This document shows positions 1 to 8,969 of a stretch of 64,000 nucleotides of DNA, one piece after another. The translations under genes and the position numbers were made by a program. The notes beneath the pieces were generated by a model. The model saw only the letters and a list, made by a program, of their open reading frames with translations, did no database searches and was not told the DNA's origin. Positions within the stretch are counted from its first letter, which is position 1. Each line of letters begins with the position of its first letter. Source of the DNA: Sphingobacterium prati (GTDB lineage Bacteria; Bacteroidota; Bacteroidia; Sphingobacteriales; Sphingobacteriaceae); assembly GCF_013167215.1 (NCBI RefSeq), contig NZ_JABJWY010000038.1, positions 62,001-126,000 on the forward strand, given 5' to 3'.

Positions 1-1866
1 AAATTATTTATCCAAAGCAATACTGAAAAGGGACAGTTGCCTAAAGTTGCCCTGCAACAACATGATTTGCGAAGCAATTCATTGGATATTAGCCATTATA
101 TTGACGACTTTGCGTACGATACCTGGCTCAATGTCTCTATTCCAGTATCAAAATTTGAAGGGATTACCATTGGAAAGGCGGTGTCCTCGTTGCTGCTTGA
201 ACAAAATGGAACCAGTGCAATTACACATCAGCTTTTTATTGATCAGATCGAGTTCTTGCCGAGAAACTACCCTAAGGTAAAGTTATCATCAGCTGCTATT
301 TTGTCTAAAATAGGTGCGGTAGACAAACAAGTTGAACTTGTGTGGCAACTCCCATTAACCCCGAGCATCCGCTACGTGAAAATTTATCGATCAGAAGATA
401 AACTTAATTATCAGCCTATTGCAGTCTTACCGATCTATGTGCAGAAGTGTCTCGATCGTGTGAATGAGTATAATAAAACCTATTATTATAAAATTGCCTG
501 GGTTGATTTTAACTATGTAGAGTCGCCGTTTTCAGATGTAAAAGAAATACAAACCAAAAAAGCGGCCGATACGGAGATGTTAAGTTTTATTCGGAATGCT
601 CACGTAAATTATTTTATTGATAATTATGATGTAAATAGTGGTATGTATCTCCCTGACCGTGGCAATCGTCAAGCTATTGTTTCAACAAATGAAACAGGCT
701 ATGCCATTTTAGGTTTGCTTGTCGCAGCTGAAAATAACTTGATATCCAGACAAGCCTTGTTATCCCGGTTGACACGTATGGTGAAATTTCTGAGTGCCGC
801 GCAAAATCACCAGGGTGTCTTTACTGCTTTTTATGACGGAAGACTCGGAGTGCCTTTCTATCGTGATTCTGTACCAACTTATGATGTAAGGGCAACTTCG
901 CATTTGATGGAGTCATTATTAATTGCCCGGGAGTACTTTACCAAGGATGATCCGCAGGAGCAATCATTACGGAAATCAATTACAGCATTATGGGAAAGGA
1001 TAAATTGGAACTATTTTACAGACTGGAATAATCCAGATGTGCTTTGGAACAAATGGTCGCCTATAGATAGTACCGCAAGATCTTGTCCGCTCGGTGGATT
1101 TAATGAGAGTCTAAGTACCTATGTGCTTGCAATGTCGTCTCCAACGCATCCGTTAGCCACGTCGGCTTATACAAATGGATTTGCGACCAAACATACAGAA
1201 GGAATAGACTTAAGCGATGAATTGAGTGTTTTGGCGCCAGAGATAAAAACGAAGTTGAATGATTCTCTAGCGCAAGTGATAAGTAGCAATCCCTTGATCG
1301 GTAATATGGGAAATACACCCGTTTCCATTTATTCGGATGATAAGGTGATTTTCGCCAAGAGCATTGCAGGGGGCAATCTGACTGAATCACTAATGTCTGT
1401 GTATAGGCCGTTTTTAATCATGAATCCCGATGGAAAAGTGGATAATTTTGTGGATTATAAAAAGTATTTATCGGATTATATCCTTGCTCATAAAAGGAGA
1501 GATAACGAATTGAATATCGGTACCAGGTTTACGGATATCTGGGGTGTCGAAAAAGCCGATAATGCTTACGAGGGGTATCTTGTTAATCCAGCAATATCAA
1601 TAGCTTCTTATCCATTCGAAAAAGAAATAGGTTTGAAAGCCTTACGTAAATTTTATGAGGAGTACGCTGATGTCCTGTTCACACAATATGGATTCAGGGC
1701 ATGGATCGATCTTAAAAACAATGACGTCTCTGAAAGTTACCGGGCGAGAAATCAGGCGACAATAGCGGTAATGATTGAAAATGCGAATTCGGGGATGATC
1801 TGGAAATTGTATGAACAGATTCCTGAAATTAAAAAGACATTGGATACGGTATATTTGAAGAAATAG
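1..1866 (+). CDS. Glucoamylase-like / GH144-type glycoside hydrolase, 5' end outside window
   Basis: The reading frame is open from the first base, so the gene starts upstream and about 621 residues are visible. The first ~90 residues look like a beta-rich carbohydrate-binding segment, residues ~95-190 like a fibronectin III module (KIYRSEDK, YYYKIAWVD), and the rest matches the (alpha/alpha)6 barrel of the glucoamylase-like family (PF10091; CAZy GH144). Recognisable blocks are ETGYAILGLLVAAE, TYDVRATSHLMESLL, GGFNESLSTYVLAMSSPTHP and the C-terminal block ending in MIENANSGMIWKLY. Characterised GH144 members are endo-beta-1,2-glucanases, so action on beta-1,2-glucan in the periplasm or at the surface is likely but not shown. 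The signal peptide would lie outside the window. The next gene has its own start 97 bases on. Confidence 0.8.
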   Translation, partial: KLFIQSNTEKGQLPKVALQQHDLRSNSLDISHYIDDFAYDTWLNVSIPVSKFEGITIGKAVSSLLLEQNGTSAITHQLFIDQIEFLPRNYPKVKLSSAAILSKIGAVDKQVELVWQLPLTPSIRYVKIYRSEDKLNYQPIAVLPIYVQKCLDRVNEYNKTYYYKIAWVDFNYVESPFSDVKEIQTKKAADTEMLSFIRNAHVNYFIDNYDVNSGMYLPDRGNRQAIVSTNETGYAILGLLVAAENNLISRQALLSRLTRMVKFLSAAQNHQGVFTAFYDGRLGVPFYRDSVPTYDVRATSHLMESLLIAREYFTKDDPQEQSLRKSITALWERINWNYFTDWNNPDVLWNKWSPIDSTARSCPLGGFNESLSTYVLAMSSPTHPLATSAYTNGFATKHTEGIDLSDELSVLAPEIKTKLNDSLAQVISSNPLIGNMGNTPVSIYSDDKVIFAKSIAGGNLTESLMSVYRPFLIMNPDGKVDNFVDYKKYLSDYILAHKRRDNELNIGTRFTDIWGVEKADNAYEGYLVNPAISIASYPFEKEIGLKALRKFYEEYADVLFTQYGFRAWIDLKNNDVSESYRARNQATIAVMIENANSGMIWKLYEQIPEIKKTLDTVYLKK

Positions 1867-1962
1867 ATTTGTTACGATCCTGTGCAGGTAAAGAAGCACC
1901 TTTTTTGGACTTTTTTCCTTATATTTACACTGCTTAAATCGACAATAAATACGTTAAAAACG

Positions 1963-2484
1963 ATGCTTAGAAAAATTAATTTGGGGCTATTAGCTGTATC
2001 TGCAAGTTTATCATTATTTTCTTGTAAACAACAGGCTATCGTAGTAAATCCTGGAGCTGTTGTCACAAAAGATGGAACGGATGATGGTTTGAAAAATGTG
2101 AAAAAGGACTTTAATGATGCGAAAAGGACTGATGAGGGAATCAAATTCAGTATTTCGTCGGATCTATTGTTCCCAACAAATTCTTCCTATTTATCTGAAA
2201 AGGCAAAGACTGAAGTAAGTAAGTTAGCTGTGATCTTGAAAGAGAATAATAATAAAATTAAAGTTGATGGCTATACCGATGCTACTGGTACTGTCGAATA
2301 TAATCAATGGCTTTCAGACAAACGTGCTGCATCCGTAAAGAAATTCTTGGTAGATTCGGGCGTACAGGAGTCCCGTATTACAGCTAAAGGTTTTGGGCAA
2401 TCAAACCCTGTGGGTGACAATAAAACACCAGAGGGACGTCAAAAAAACAGAAGAGTAGAAGTAACAATCTTGGATAAAAAATAA
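1963..2484 (+). CDS. OmpA-family peptidoglycan-associated lipoprotein
   Basis: A 173-residue protein. I chose the ATG at 1963 over an upstream in-frame GTG (1882) because it gives a clean lipoprotein signal: MLRKINL, a hydrophobic stretch, then Cys21 in the lipobox LFSC. The C-terminal ~110 residues are an OmpA/MotB domain, with DGYTDATGTVEYN, a helix rich in Lys and Arg, and the terminal block GRQKNRRVEV whose Arg binds diaminopimelate. Family members anchor the outer membrane to peptidoglycan without forming a pore; the short acidic linker between Cys21 and the domain fits that role. It is followed by a terminator and is probably transcribed alone. Confidence 0.9.
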   Translation: MLRKINLGLLAVSASLSLFSCKQQAIVVNPGAVVTKDGTDDGLKNVKKDFNDAKRTDEGIKFSISSDLLFPTNSSYLSEKAKTEVSKLAVILKENNNKIKVDGYTDATGTVEYNQWLSDKRAASVKKFLVDSGVQESRITAKGFGQSNPVGDNKTPEGRQKNRRVEVTILDKK

Positions 2485-2511
2485 AATTATCGGGATCCTT
2501 TTTCCTGAATG

Positions 2512-2549
2512 AAAAGCGAGATATTTTATCGATATATCGCTTTTTTTAT
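2512..2549 (+). terminator. Rho-independent terminator after the OmpA lipoprotein gene
   Basis: An imperfect hairpin (AAAAGCGAGATA against TATATCGCTTTT, one mismatch) is followed by a T-run. It starts 28 bases after the stop codon. Confidence 0.75.
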
Positions 2550-2653
2550 GCCTTATTGACAGCTTCCCAACTTCTTTAAGGAATGAATGGAGTCCCAATA
2601 CCATACCTCCATCTTGTAATCGGAGTGGTCAAAATATAAATTTTAGCATAAGT

Positions 2654-3985
2654 TTGGAAGAAAGTACACCTATTGAAAAAAATGAATCGCTTAAACCTAG
2701 TTTTCGGGAAGCAATTCGGTTTTGGTTCATACTAGGCTGGATAAGTTTTGGGGGAACGACAGGGCATATAACAATTATGCATGATTTCTTGGTGGACAAG
2801 AAAAAGTGGGTGAGTGGTAAAAAATTTTTTCAGGCATTGAATGCCTGTATGTTATTACCTGGCCCAGAAGCGCATCAATTGACAATTTATCTTGGCTGGA
2901 AGTTACATGGTTTAAAGGGGGGGATATTGGCAGGACTATTTTTTATTTTGCCTTCTTTGTGTATCATATTTGGCCTCAGTCTCGTATACGTTTATTTCGG
3001 TCATTCAGCATTTCTATCCGCTTTATTCTCGGGTTTAAAACCTGCGGTTCTTGCGATTATATTGTTTGCAACTTACAAGGTCGGACAAAAGTCATTATTG
3101 GGTACATGGCATTATACAGTAGCTTTACTTGCATTTCTACTTTCTTATTTTGTCAAAGTCCCCATGCCCTGGATTATTTTTGGAGTTATTATTTTAGGAT
3201 TCTTACTTTATTTCTTAAAATCCAAAGACGCGAAGGTTAAATCTGAACGTGAAGAAGATGACGATAAGGAACGGTTTTATCACATTAATTCCCTGGAGAT
3301 AGTACCATCAGTTTCTGTGCGTAAGATTTGTGTTCAATTTATTGCTTTTTTTCTGCTGTGGTTAGGCCCATTTACTGCGCTTTACCTGTTTATGCCCGAT
3401 GCTACATTTTGGAAGGAGCTTTCTTTCTTATTTACAAAATCAGCATACTTTACTATTGGTGGGTCCTATACTGTTATTCCTTATGTGGCAAATTTGGTTA
3501 CGGAGAAATTTCTTTGGTTGACAAAAACGCAAATGATTGATGGTTTTGCCTTGGCCGAGACGACACCAGGCCCCTTAGTGATTGTATTGGCCTATGTCGG
3601 TTTTATGGCTGGATTCAATCATTTTGATCATTCTTATGCAATGGCTGCGATAGGCCTTGCAGCGACAGCTTATTTTACCTTTTTACCGAATTTTGCATTG
3701 ATCTTTATCGGAGCTCCACTTATCGAACGCTCTCAAAAAAATATGGCCATCCAATACGTACTTTCTTTGGTAACAGCTTCAGTGGTGGGGGTTATCGTTA
3801 ATTTGGCGTTTTATCTAGGGAAGGGGATTTTGTTTCCTAATGCGTTTGGTTGGGTGGATTTGGATTGGAAAGCACTACTTTGGGTGGTTGTTTCAATTTT
3901 CCTCCTGTTTAGATATCGGATCGGAATGCTGCAGCTTATACTTTTGAGTCTGGTTTATGGGTTTTTACTGTATCTGTTGCCATAA
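2654..3985 (+). CDS. chrA: Chromate transporter, two-domain ChrA type
   Basis: A 443-residue membrane protein of the CHR family in its long, duplicated form. The N-terminal half carries GWISFGGTTGHI and the signature PGPEAHQL; the C-terminal half repeats the pattern with FTIGGSYTVIPYV and ETTPGPLVIVLAYVGFMAG. About ten hydrophobic segments are visible, with a charged loop near residues 190-215 joining the halves. Family members export chromate; many annotated homologues have not been tested, so the substrate is inferred. The start is a TTG; the next in-frame Met (about residue 43) falls inside the first conserved block, so the TTG is needed. It stands alone and ends in a hairpin shared with the convergent tRNA genes. 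Confidence 0.88.
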   Translation: MEESTPIEKNESLKPSFREAIRFWFILGWISFGGTTGHITIMHDFLVDKKKWVSGKKFFQALNACMLLPGPEAHQLTIYLGWKLHGLKGGILAGLFFILPSLCIIFGLSLVYVYFGHSAFLSALFSGLKPAVLAIILFATYKVGQKSLLGTWHYTVALLAFLLSYFVKVPMPWIIFGVIILGFLLYFLKSKDAKVKSEREEDDDKERFYHINSLEIVPSVSVRKICVQFIAFFLLWLGPFTALYLFMPDATFWKELSFLFTKSAYFTIGGSYTVIPYVANLVTEKFLWLTKTQMIDGFALAETTPGPLVIVLAYVGFMAGFNHFDHSYAMAAIGLAATAYFTFLPNFALIFIGAPLIERSQKNMAIQYVLSLVTASVVGVIVNLAFYLGKGILFPNAFGWVDLDWKALLWVVVSIFLLFRYRIGMLQLILLSLVYGFLLYLLP

Positions 3986-4020
3986 ACAAGAAAAGCTCAT
4001 CGACTGATGAGCTTTCTTGT
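3986..4020. terminator. Bidirectional terminator between chrA and the tRNA genes
   Basis: ACAAGAAAAGCTCATC pairs with GATGAGCTTTCTTGT with one bulged A. A-rich and T-rich flanks on both arms suit termination from either side. The hairpin starts at the chrA stop and its last base is the discriminator position of tRNA-Leu. Confidence 0.75.
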
Positions 4021-4104
4021 ACCTAGGGCGGGAATCGAACCCGCACTCCCTTAACGGGAACAGGATTTTAAGTCCTGCGTGTCTACCAGTTCCACCACCT
4101 AGGC
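4020..4104 (-). tRNA. tRNA-Leu (anticodon TAA)
   Basis: An 85-base class II tRNA read on the minus strand. The acceptor GCCTAGG pairs with CCTAGGT (last pair G-T), followed by discriminator A. The anticodon arm CAGGA-CTTAAAA-TCCTG gives TAA, and a long variable arm and the T-loop block GGTTCGATTCC are present. CCA is not encoded. It lies five bases downstream of tRNA-Gly and is probably processed from the same transcript. Confidence 0.95.
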
Positions 4105-4109
4105 AGGTG

Positions 4110-4182
4110 AGCGAAAAACGAGATTCGAACTCGCGACCCCAACCTTGGCAAGGTTGTGCTCTACCAACTGAGCTATTTTCGC
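4110..4182 (-). tRNA. tRNA-Gly (anticodon GCC)
   Basis: A 73-base tRNA on the minus strand. Acceptor GCGAAAA pairs with TTTTCGC, and the discriminator is T (U), the usual glycine identity base. The anticodon arm CAACC-TTGCCAA-GGTTG gives GCC, and the T-arm contains GTTCGAATC. CCA is not encoded. It is the first gene of a two-tRNA unit. Confidence 0.95.
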
Positions 4183-4234
4183 ATGGAATTTTATTTCAAC
4201 TTTAAAAAGAACCTCGTGTTCCTTTTTGGTGATG

Positions 4235-4266
4235 CAAATATAGAGCGAAAAATTAATATTGCAAAA
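4235..4266 (-). promoter_or_regulatory. Promoter of the tRNA-Gly/tRNA-Leu unit
   Basis: On the minus strand TTTTG (4266-4262), 19 bases, then TATATTTG (4242-4235), an exact match to the Bacteroidota -33/-7 pattern. The predicted transcript start, near 4228, is followed at once by a GGAAC/GTTC hairpin (4228-4204) before the mature tRNA-Gly end at 4182. The same hairpin could also end recX transcription. Confidence 0.7.
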
Positions 4267-4293
4267 TATTTGTTTACTTTATTTTGTGGTTTT

Positions 4294-4782
4294 TTATAAC
4301 TCCTTTGAATTCAGTATGGAAAAAATTAAATCGCTTTCAAATCCCCTGGACAAAGCAAATTGATACACTTTGTTCTTCATGATAAAAGCATCTTTGCCTT
4401 TAACCTCGCGGATTTTCTTGTCAATAATATTCTCCAATATGGTCTCGTATTCATCCAGGTCTATCTGTTTAAATGCAATTTTTATCAGTTGCTCAGAGAC
4501 TTGTTTTCCTTTTAAAGCTTGTTTAATTTTAATTTTTCCCCATCCTTTCATTCGAAGTTTACCATTGCAATAAGCTATCGCAAAACGTTCCTCGTTTAGA
4601 AAGTTTTCAGCTATTAAATTTGCAATAATGTTTTCGACATCCATCTCATGTAATCCCCAGCCATAAAGTTTGTCCCGTACTTCTTGTTGGGATCTTTCTT
4701 GATAGGCACAGTAGCTCTCTGCCTTCAATTGAGCCTGACGTGGTGTCAATATCTTCTTGTTTCTATTATCTTCTTCAAACAT
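4294..4782 (-). CDS. recX: Regulatory protein RecX
   Basis: A 162-residue, helix-rich, charged protein matching RecX. It has the N-terminal AESYCAYQERSQQEVRDKL repeat followed by LIAENFLNEERFAIAY and KLRMKGWGKIKIKQAL, the hallmark RecX helices. RecX binds RecA filaments and usually damps recombination and RecA ATPase activity. It is not next to recA here, a common situation in Bacteroidota. It is divergent from murF-alr across a 75-base gap. Confidence 0.9.
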   Translation of the reverse strand: MFEEDNRNKKILTPRQAQLKAESYCAYQERSQQEVRDKLYGWGLHEMDVENIIANLIAENFLNEERFAIAYCNGKLRMKGWGKIKIKQALKGKQVSEQLIKIAFKQIDLDEYETILENIIDKKIREVKGKDAFIMKNKVYQFALSRGFESDLIFSILNSKEL

Positions 4783-4857
4783 ATTGTCAAAATTTCAAAA
4801 ATAATATGAAATAACTAAAAAAATGTTCAGTTTTGATCCAATCAAAATATCAGGAGA

Positions 4858-7299
4858 ATGTACAAAATATCGGAAATCGTCCAAATTTTACATCCTAATC
4901 GCACGTTTATCGCAGATCCCAATTCTTTAGTTCAGCATTTATTTTATGATAGTCGCAAGATTGTTCAGGCTGATAATGGTGTATTTTTCGCACTGCAGAA
5001 AAGCAGGGATGGGCATCACTATATCAAAGAAGCCTATGATAAAGGGGTGAGAAGCTTTGTCTTACAAATTGACGAAGCACAGGAACAGTTATTTCCGGAT
5101 GCAAATCTGATATGGGTATCGGACAGCCTTGAAGCTATGCAGGTATTGGCAGCTTTTCATAGACAAAAATTTAACTTTCCTGTTATCGGGATTACCGGGA
5201 GCAATGGGAAGACAATAGTTAAAGAATGGTTATATCAACTGATGTCTCCAGAATATAAAATCTACCGGAGTCCCAAAAGTTACAATTCGCAATTGGGAGT
5301 AGCGCTTTCCTTATGGGGATTATCCGATCAGTATAATCTTGCGATTATAGAAGCAGGAATTTCTGAGAAGGGTGAAATGGTAAAGCTGGAAAATATGATA
5401 AAACCAACAATTGGCCTGCTGACAAACATCGGAATAGCCCATAAAGCTGGTTTTGATTCGAAAGAAGAAAAGATCTACGAAAAGATAAATCTTTTCAAGG
5501 ACGTTGAGACCATGGTCTTTCCTAATCGCTATGTAGAGCATGTTCAATTACCTTACCGTCCTCGAAAGTTTTCGTGGGGATATGACGAGGGGCTTTCATT
5601 GGAGGTCTATTCGCTTAAACAGGTCGATGATAAATTTACGGTAGTCACTCTTTTCTATGGTGGGCGTACGTTTGCTGTTGAAGTGCCCTTTGTCGACAAA
5701 GGGAACGTGGAAAATGCGATCAATTGTGTTGCTATTATGTTGCGTTTCGGCTACGAAAGGGAGGTAATCGCGTCAAGAATTAAGGAGCTACAACCCGTTG
5801 CCATGCGACTTGAGTTGAAAAAAGGGAAGAAAAACAGTTCCATTATTGATGATTCCTATAGTAACGATTTGGATGCCCTACAAATTGCGCTCGAGTTTTT
5901 AAATCAACAGGGACAGCATCCAAGAAAAGTCCTGATTCTTTCCGATCTACCTGGTGTAAGTATAACGGATGAGAAAAGTTTGTTGAAATTGAAACGTTTA
6001 CTTTCGGAATACCGTTTAGATCAGTTGGTTTTGATCGGGGAGGTGCTCACGCAAGTAGCTGATCAATTTGATGTTCCATCGGTGTCCTACGCCAGTACTA
6101 GTGCATTTTTGGAAGATATTAGGTCTATCCAATTTGCGGACTCCACGATTCTACTGAAGGGGGGAAGGGAGTTTCATTTCGAAAGAATCAGCCGCTTGAT
6201 GGTGGCAAAATCACATGATACTGTGCTCGAGATAAACTTGAACGCCATGGAAAATAATTTGAATGTCTACCGTCAGCTGTTGCCAAAACATGTGAAATTG
6301 ATGTCGATGGTCAAAGCATTTTCCTATGGGAGTGGCGGTTTTGAGATTGCTAATCTTTTGCAGTTCAATAGGGTAGATTATCTTACCGTTGCATTTGCCG
6401 ACGAAGGTGTCGATCTGAGGGGTGCTGGAATAACAGTCCCTATTGTTGTGATGAGCCCCGATGAAAATACCTTTGAATCTATTGTACAGTACAACCTTGA
6501 ACCTGAAATTTATAGCTTTAGAATTCTGTCTTCATTCTTGAATTACTTGAAAGGGAAAGGGATTTCATCCTTTCCCGTTCATATCAAAGTGGATACGGGA
6601 ATGCATCGTCTTGGTTTTATGCCAGATGAAGTAGATAAATTGATAAAGGAATTAAACGCTGACGCGATTCTGCAGGTAAAGTCGGCATTTTCCCATTTGG
6701 CTTCCGCGGGAAATAAAGAAGACAATGTGTTCACTCAGCAACAGATCGATCTCTTGGATCAATGTACAAAACGCCTAGAAGAAGGACTTGGTTATTCATT
6801 TTTACGGCATATTGCTGCGACTTCTGGTATCGAACTATGGCCGCAAGCTTATTTTGACATGGTCCGGCTCGGAATCGGACTTTACGGAATTGATGTTGAA
6901 CGACATGATCTTCCGCTTTGGGAAGTAAGTAGTTTGAAGACCAATGTGACCCAAATAAAATACTTGGCTGCGGGAGAGACTGTGGGGTATAACCGACATG
7001 GAGTTTTGCTTCGGGATAGCAAAATAGCAACGATAAAAATTGGTTATGCAGATGGCTACGACAGGCGTTTTGGGAACGGTGTAGGCAAAATGATGGTCAA
7101 TGGTTGCCTTGTACCAACGATAGGTGATATTTGTATGGATATGTGTATGCTTGATGTAACAGAGATCGAAGTGGCCGAAGAGGATGATGTGATTGTTTAT
7201 CCGGATATTAAGCTTGCTGCGCAATCGATCGGAACGATTCCTTACGAGCTTTTGACGAGCATTTCACAACGGGTAAAAAGAGTATATTTTTATGAATAA
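4858..7299 (+). CDS. murF: Fused UDP-MurNAc-tripeptide:D-Ala-D-Ala ligase / alanine racemase (MurF-Alr)
   Basis: An 813-residue cytoplasmic bifunctional enzyme of peptidoglycan precursor synthesis. Residues ~1-455 are MurF: GITGSNGKT near residue 112 is the ATP loop, SYNSQLG and DDSYSND are substrate and metal blocks. Residues ~460-813 are a PLP-dependent alanine racemase: VLEINLNAMENNL opens the domain, MVKAFSYGSG near residue 484 holds the PLP lysine, and HIKVDTGMHRLGF and IKIGYADGYDRR follow. Joining the racemase, which makes D-Ala, to the ligase that adds D-Ala-D-Ala is typical of Bacteroidota. The ATG at 4858 is preceded closely by AGGAGA, an unusually good ribosome site for this genome. 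Confidence 0.95.
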   Translation: MYKISEIVQILHPNRTFIADPNSLVQHLFYDSRKIVQADNGVFFALQKSRDGHHYIKEAYDKGVRSFVLQIDEAQEQLFPDANLIWVSDSLEAMQVLAAFHRQKFNFPVIGITGSNGKTIVKEWLYQLMSPEYKIYRSPKSYNSQLGVALSLWGLSDQYNLAIIEAGISEKGEMVKLENMIKPTIGLLTNIGIAHKAGFDSKEEKIYEKINLFKDVETMVFPNRYVEHVQLPYRPRKFSWGYDEGLSLEVYSLKQVDDKFTVVTLFYGGRTFAVEVPFVDKGNVENAINCVAIMLRFGYEREVIASRIKELQPVAMRLELKKGKKNSSIIDDSYSNDLDALQIALEFLNQQGQHPRKVLILSDLPGVSITDEKSLLKLKRLLSEYRLDQLVLIGEVLTQVADQFDVPSVSYASTSAFLEDIRSIQFADSTILLKGGREFHFERISRLMVAKSHDTVLEINLNAMENNLNVYRQLLPKHVKLMSMVKAFSYGSGGFEIANLLQFNRVDYLTVAFADEGVDLRGAGITVPIVVMSPDENTFESIVQYNLEPEIYSFRILSSFLNYLKGKGISSFPVHIKVDTGMHRLGFMPDEVDKLIKELNADAILQVKSAFSHLASAGNKEDNVFTQQQIDLLDQCTKRLEEGLGYSFLRHIAATSGIELWPQAYFDMVRLGIGLYGIDVERHDLPLWEVSSLKTNVTQIKYLAAGETVGYNRHGVLLRDSKIATIKIGYADGYDRRFGNGVGKMMVNGCLVPTIGDICMDMCMLDVTEIEVAEEDDVIVYPDIKLAAQSIGTIPYELLTSISQRVKRVYFYE

Positions 7300-7348
7300 T
7301 AAAAGGATATTCTGCATTTTTGTATAAATATATTTGATTTACAAACTC

Positions 7349-7948
7349 ATGCTTCGCAAATTATTCAGGGGATTCATTAATTATTTAATTCGAGGTATTC
7401 TGGTTGTGGTACCTTTGGCTGGTGCAGTCTTTTTGATCGTATGGATTTTCGCATCGATTGACTCCGCACTGAATCTGACGGAACATTTTTTACAGGATGA
7501 AAAGGGACACCCATTGTATATTCCGGGAATTGGAATTTTAACGGTGATTCTTATCCTTGTTCTGGCAGGGCTGATATTTACGAATTTTGTGACAGATCCG
7601 ATCAAAGTCTGGATCAATCATCAGATAAAAAGAATACCACTTTTAAATACTTTATATACCTCAATAAAAGATTTTACAGAAGCCTTTGTGGGGGATGCTA
7701 AAAAATTTAATGAGCCAGTACTCGTCACTGTAAATGAGTTTGGTCTCAAGAAAATCGGTTTCCTGACGCAGCATGATTTAAAGAGTATTGGCCTTGAAAA
7801 TGAGGTAATGGTTTATTTTCCATATTCTTATTCTTTTGCTGGGCAGGTGGTTATTATTAGTGCTGATAAGGTTAAAAAACTGGATATGTCACCTACCGAT
7901 GCGATGAAACTTGTTGTTTCTGGTGGAGTCAGTGGCATAGGACATTAG
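7349..7948 (+). CDS. DUF502 family membrane protein
   Basis: A 199-residue protein with two strong membrane helices (about residues 14-36 and 62-86), then a soluble domain with GFLTQHDL and VMVYFPYSYSFAGQVVII, characteristic of DUF502 (PF04367). No biochemical function is established for the family. I chose the ATG at 7349 over an in-frame TTG at 7334 because it puts MLRKLFRGF just ahead of the first helix. It lies 49 bases after murF-alr and may be co-transcribed; a strong terminator follows. Confidence 0.85.
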   Translation: MLRKLFRGFINYLIRGILVVVPLAGAVFLIVWIFASIDSALNLTEHFLQDEKGHPLYIPGIGILTVILILVLAGLIFTNFVTDPIKVWINHQIKRIPLLNTLYTSIKDFTEAFVGDAKKFNEPVLVTVNEFGLKKIGFLTQHDLKSIGLENEVMVYFPYSYSFAGQVVIISADKVKKLDMSPTDAMKLVVSGGVSGIGH

Positions 7949-7970
7949 CAGGGGTTAATGAAGAAGAAAA

Positions 7971-8002
7971 AAAGGGCTGGAAATTTATTTCCAGCCTTTT
8001 TT
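7971..8002 (+). terminator. Rho-independent terminator after the DUF502 gene
   Basis: GGCTGGAAA (7975-7983), a four-base loop, TTTCCAGCC (7988-7996), then TTTTTT. It ends the murF-alr/DUF502 unit; pirin converges from the other side. Confidence 0.85.
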
Positions 8003-8025
8003 CCTTATAAACTATTTTAATTTTA

Positions 8026-8925
8026 TTAAGGCTTCCTTTGACCTAGCATTGGATTTACAGGGGGGATTGGGATATAGCCATCATCTCCTGGAACTTTGGG
8101 GAATTCATGCTTTTCCCATTTGGCTCTGGCGATTTTTAAGGTTTCAATGTCTGAAGCGACAAAATTCCAGTCGATGTATCTTTGTTCGGGAAAAGGTTCG
8201 CCGCCAAAGATGTATAGGCTCGTGCCAGCACTCATTTCGAATTCGCATAATTTCGCATCTTTTGCTATCAAAATTTGTTTTGGACCAAACTCCTGGCCTT
8301 CTGCATGCACTGACCCATGAAGAATATATAATCCACTTTCGCCATATAGATGTTCGCCCAATTTAATGCTGGAATCCTGTTCTGCTTTAATTTCGATCAG
8401 GTATAGGGGGCTGTACACCGGGACTTCCGAGCGATGATTGTTAATCTCACCTGCAATCAGACGATAGCTGACACTGCCTTCGGTCCAATGCGGAAGCTGC
8501 GGTTCCTCAATATGAACAAAGTTGGGCTCCATCTGCTCCAGATGCTTTGGTAATGCCACCCAAATCTGTAAACCATGGAGATCATGTTGTGTAGACCGTA
8601 GGTAATCCGGCGTACGCTCGGAATGAGTTACTCCCTTTCCGGCTGTCATCCAGTTGACTGCTCCAGGTTTTATTTCGACCGCATTTCCCAAACTGTCGCG
8701 GTGCATAATACTTCCTTCGAAGAGGTAAGTCAACGTGGATAATCCGATATGAGGATGTGGGGCAATATCTATGAAGTGAGGCTCAGAAATCGTGTCAGGT
8801 CCCATATGGTCAATAAATATAAACGGGCCAACCATACGTTTTTGTCTGAAAGGAAGTAGTCTCCCCACCAAGAAATTGCCTATATCTGCGGCTCTTTCTT
8901 CAATCACTATTGCAATATTTGACAT
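8026..8925 (-). CDS. Pirin family protein
   Basis: A 299-residue bicupin. The four iron ligands of pirin are all present in the N-terminal cupin: His57 and His59 in APHPHIG, and His101 and Glu103 in THSERTP. The second cupin carries no obvious ligand set, as usual. Some bacterial pirins oxidise quercetin and others bind metabolic enzymes; nothing here decides between these. The gene is divergent from the LytS-like pseudokinase gene at 8970 with 44 bases between the start codons, so the two promoters overlap. Confidence 0.92.
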   Translation of the reverse strand: MSNIAIVIEERAADIGNFLVGRLLPFRQKRMVGPFIFIDHMGPDTISEPHFIDIAPHPHIGLSTLTYLFEGSIMHRDSLGNAVEIKPGAVNWMTAGKGVTHSERTPDYLRSTQHDLHGLQIWVALPKHLEQMEPNFVHIEEPQLPHWTEGSVSYRLIAGEINNHRSEVPVYSPLYLIEIKAEQDSSIKLGEHLYGESGLYILHGSVHAEGQEFGPKQILIAKDAKLCEFEMSAGTSLYIFGGEPFPEQRYIDWNFVASDIETLKIARAKWEKHEFPKVPGDDGYIPIPPVNPMLGQRKP

Positions 8926-8935
8926 AATGTTTCCT

Positions 8936-8943
8936 TATTTTTG
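8936..8943 (+). promoter_or_regulatory. -7 box upstream of the LytS-like gene
   Basis: TATTTTTG matches TAnnTTTG and sits 26 bases before the ATG at 8970. No well-spaced -33 TTG was found. Confidence 0.4.
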
Positions 8944-8969
8944 TTGTCTATTCTAAAGCAATTTAAGAA

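Noticed and set aside
4017..4205. 62-codon plus-strand frame across the tRNA pair
   Set aside because: It is the antisense of tRNA-Leu and tRNA-Gly, a common false gene.
8026..8925. Plus-strand frames opposite the pirin gene
   Set aside because: They are shadows; the pirin frame has all four metal ligands.
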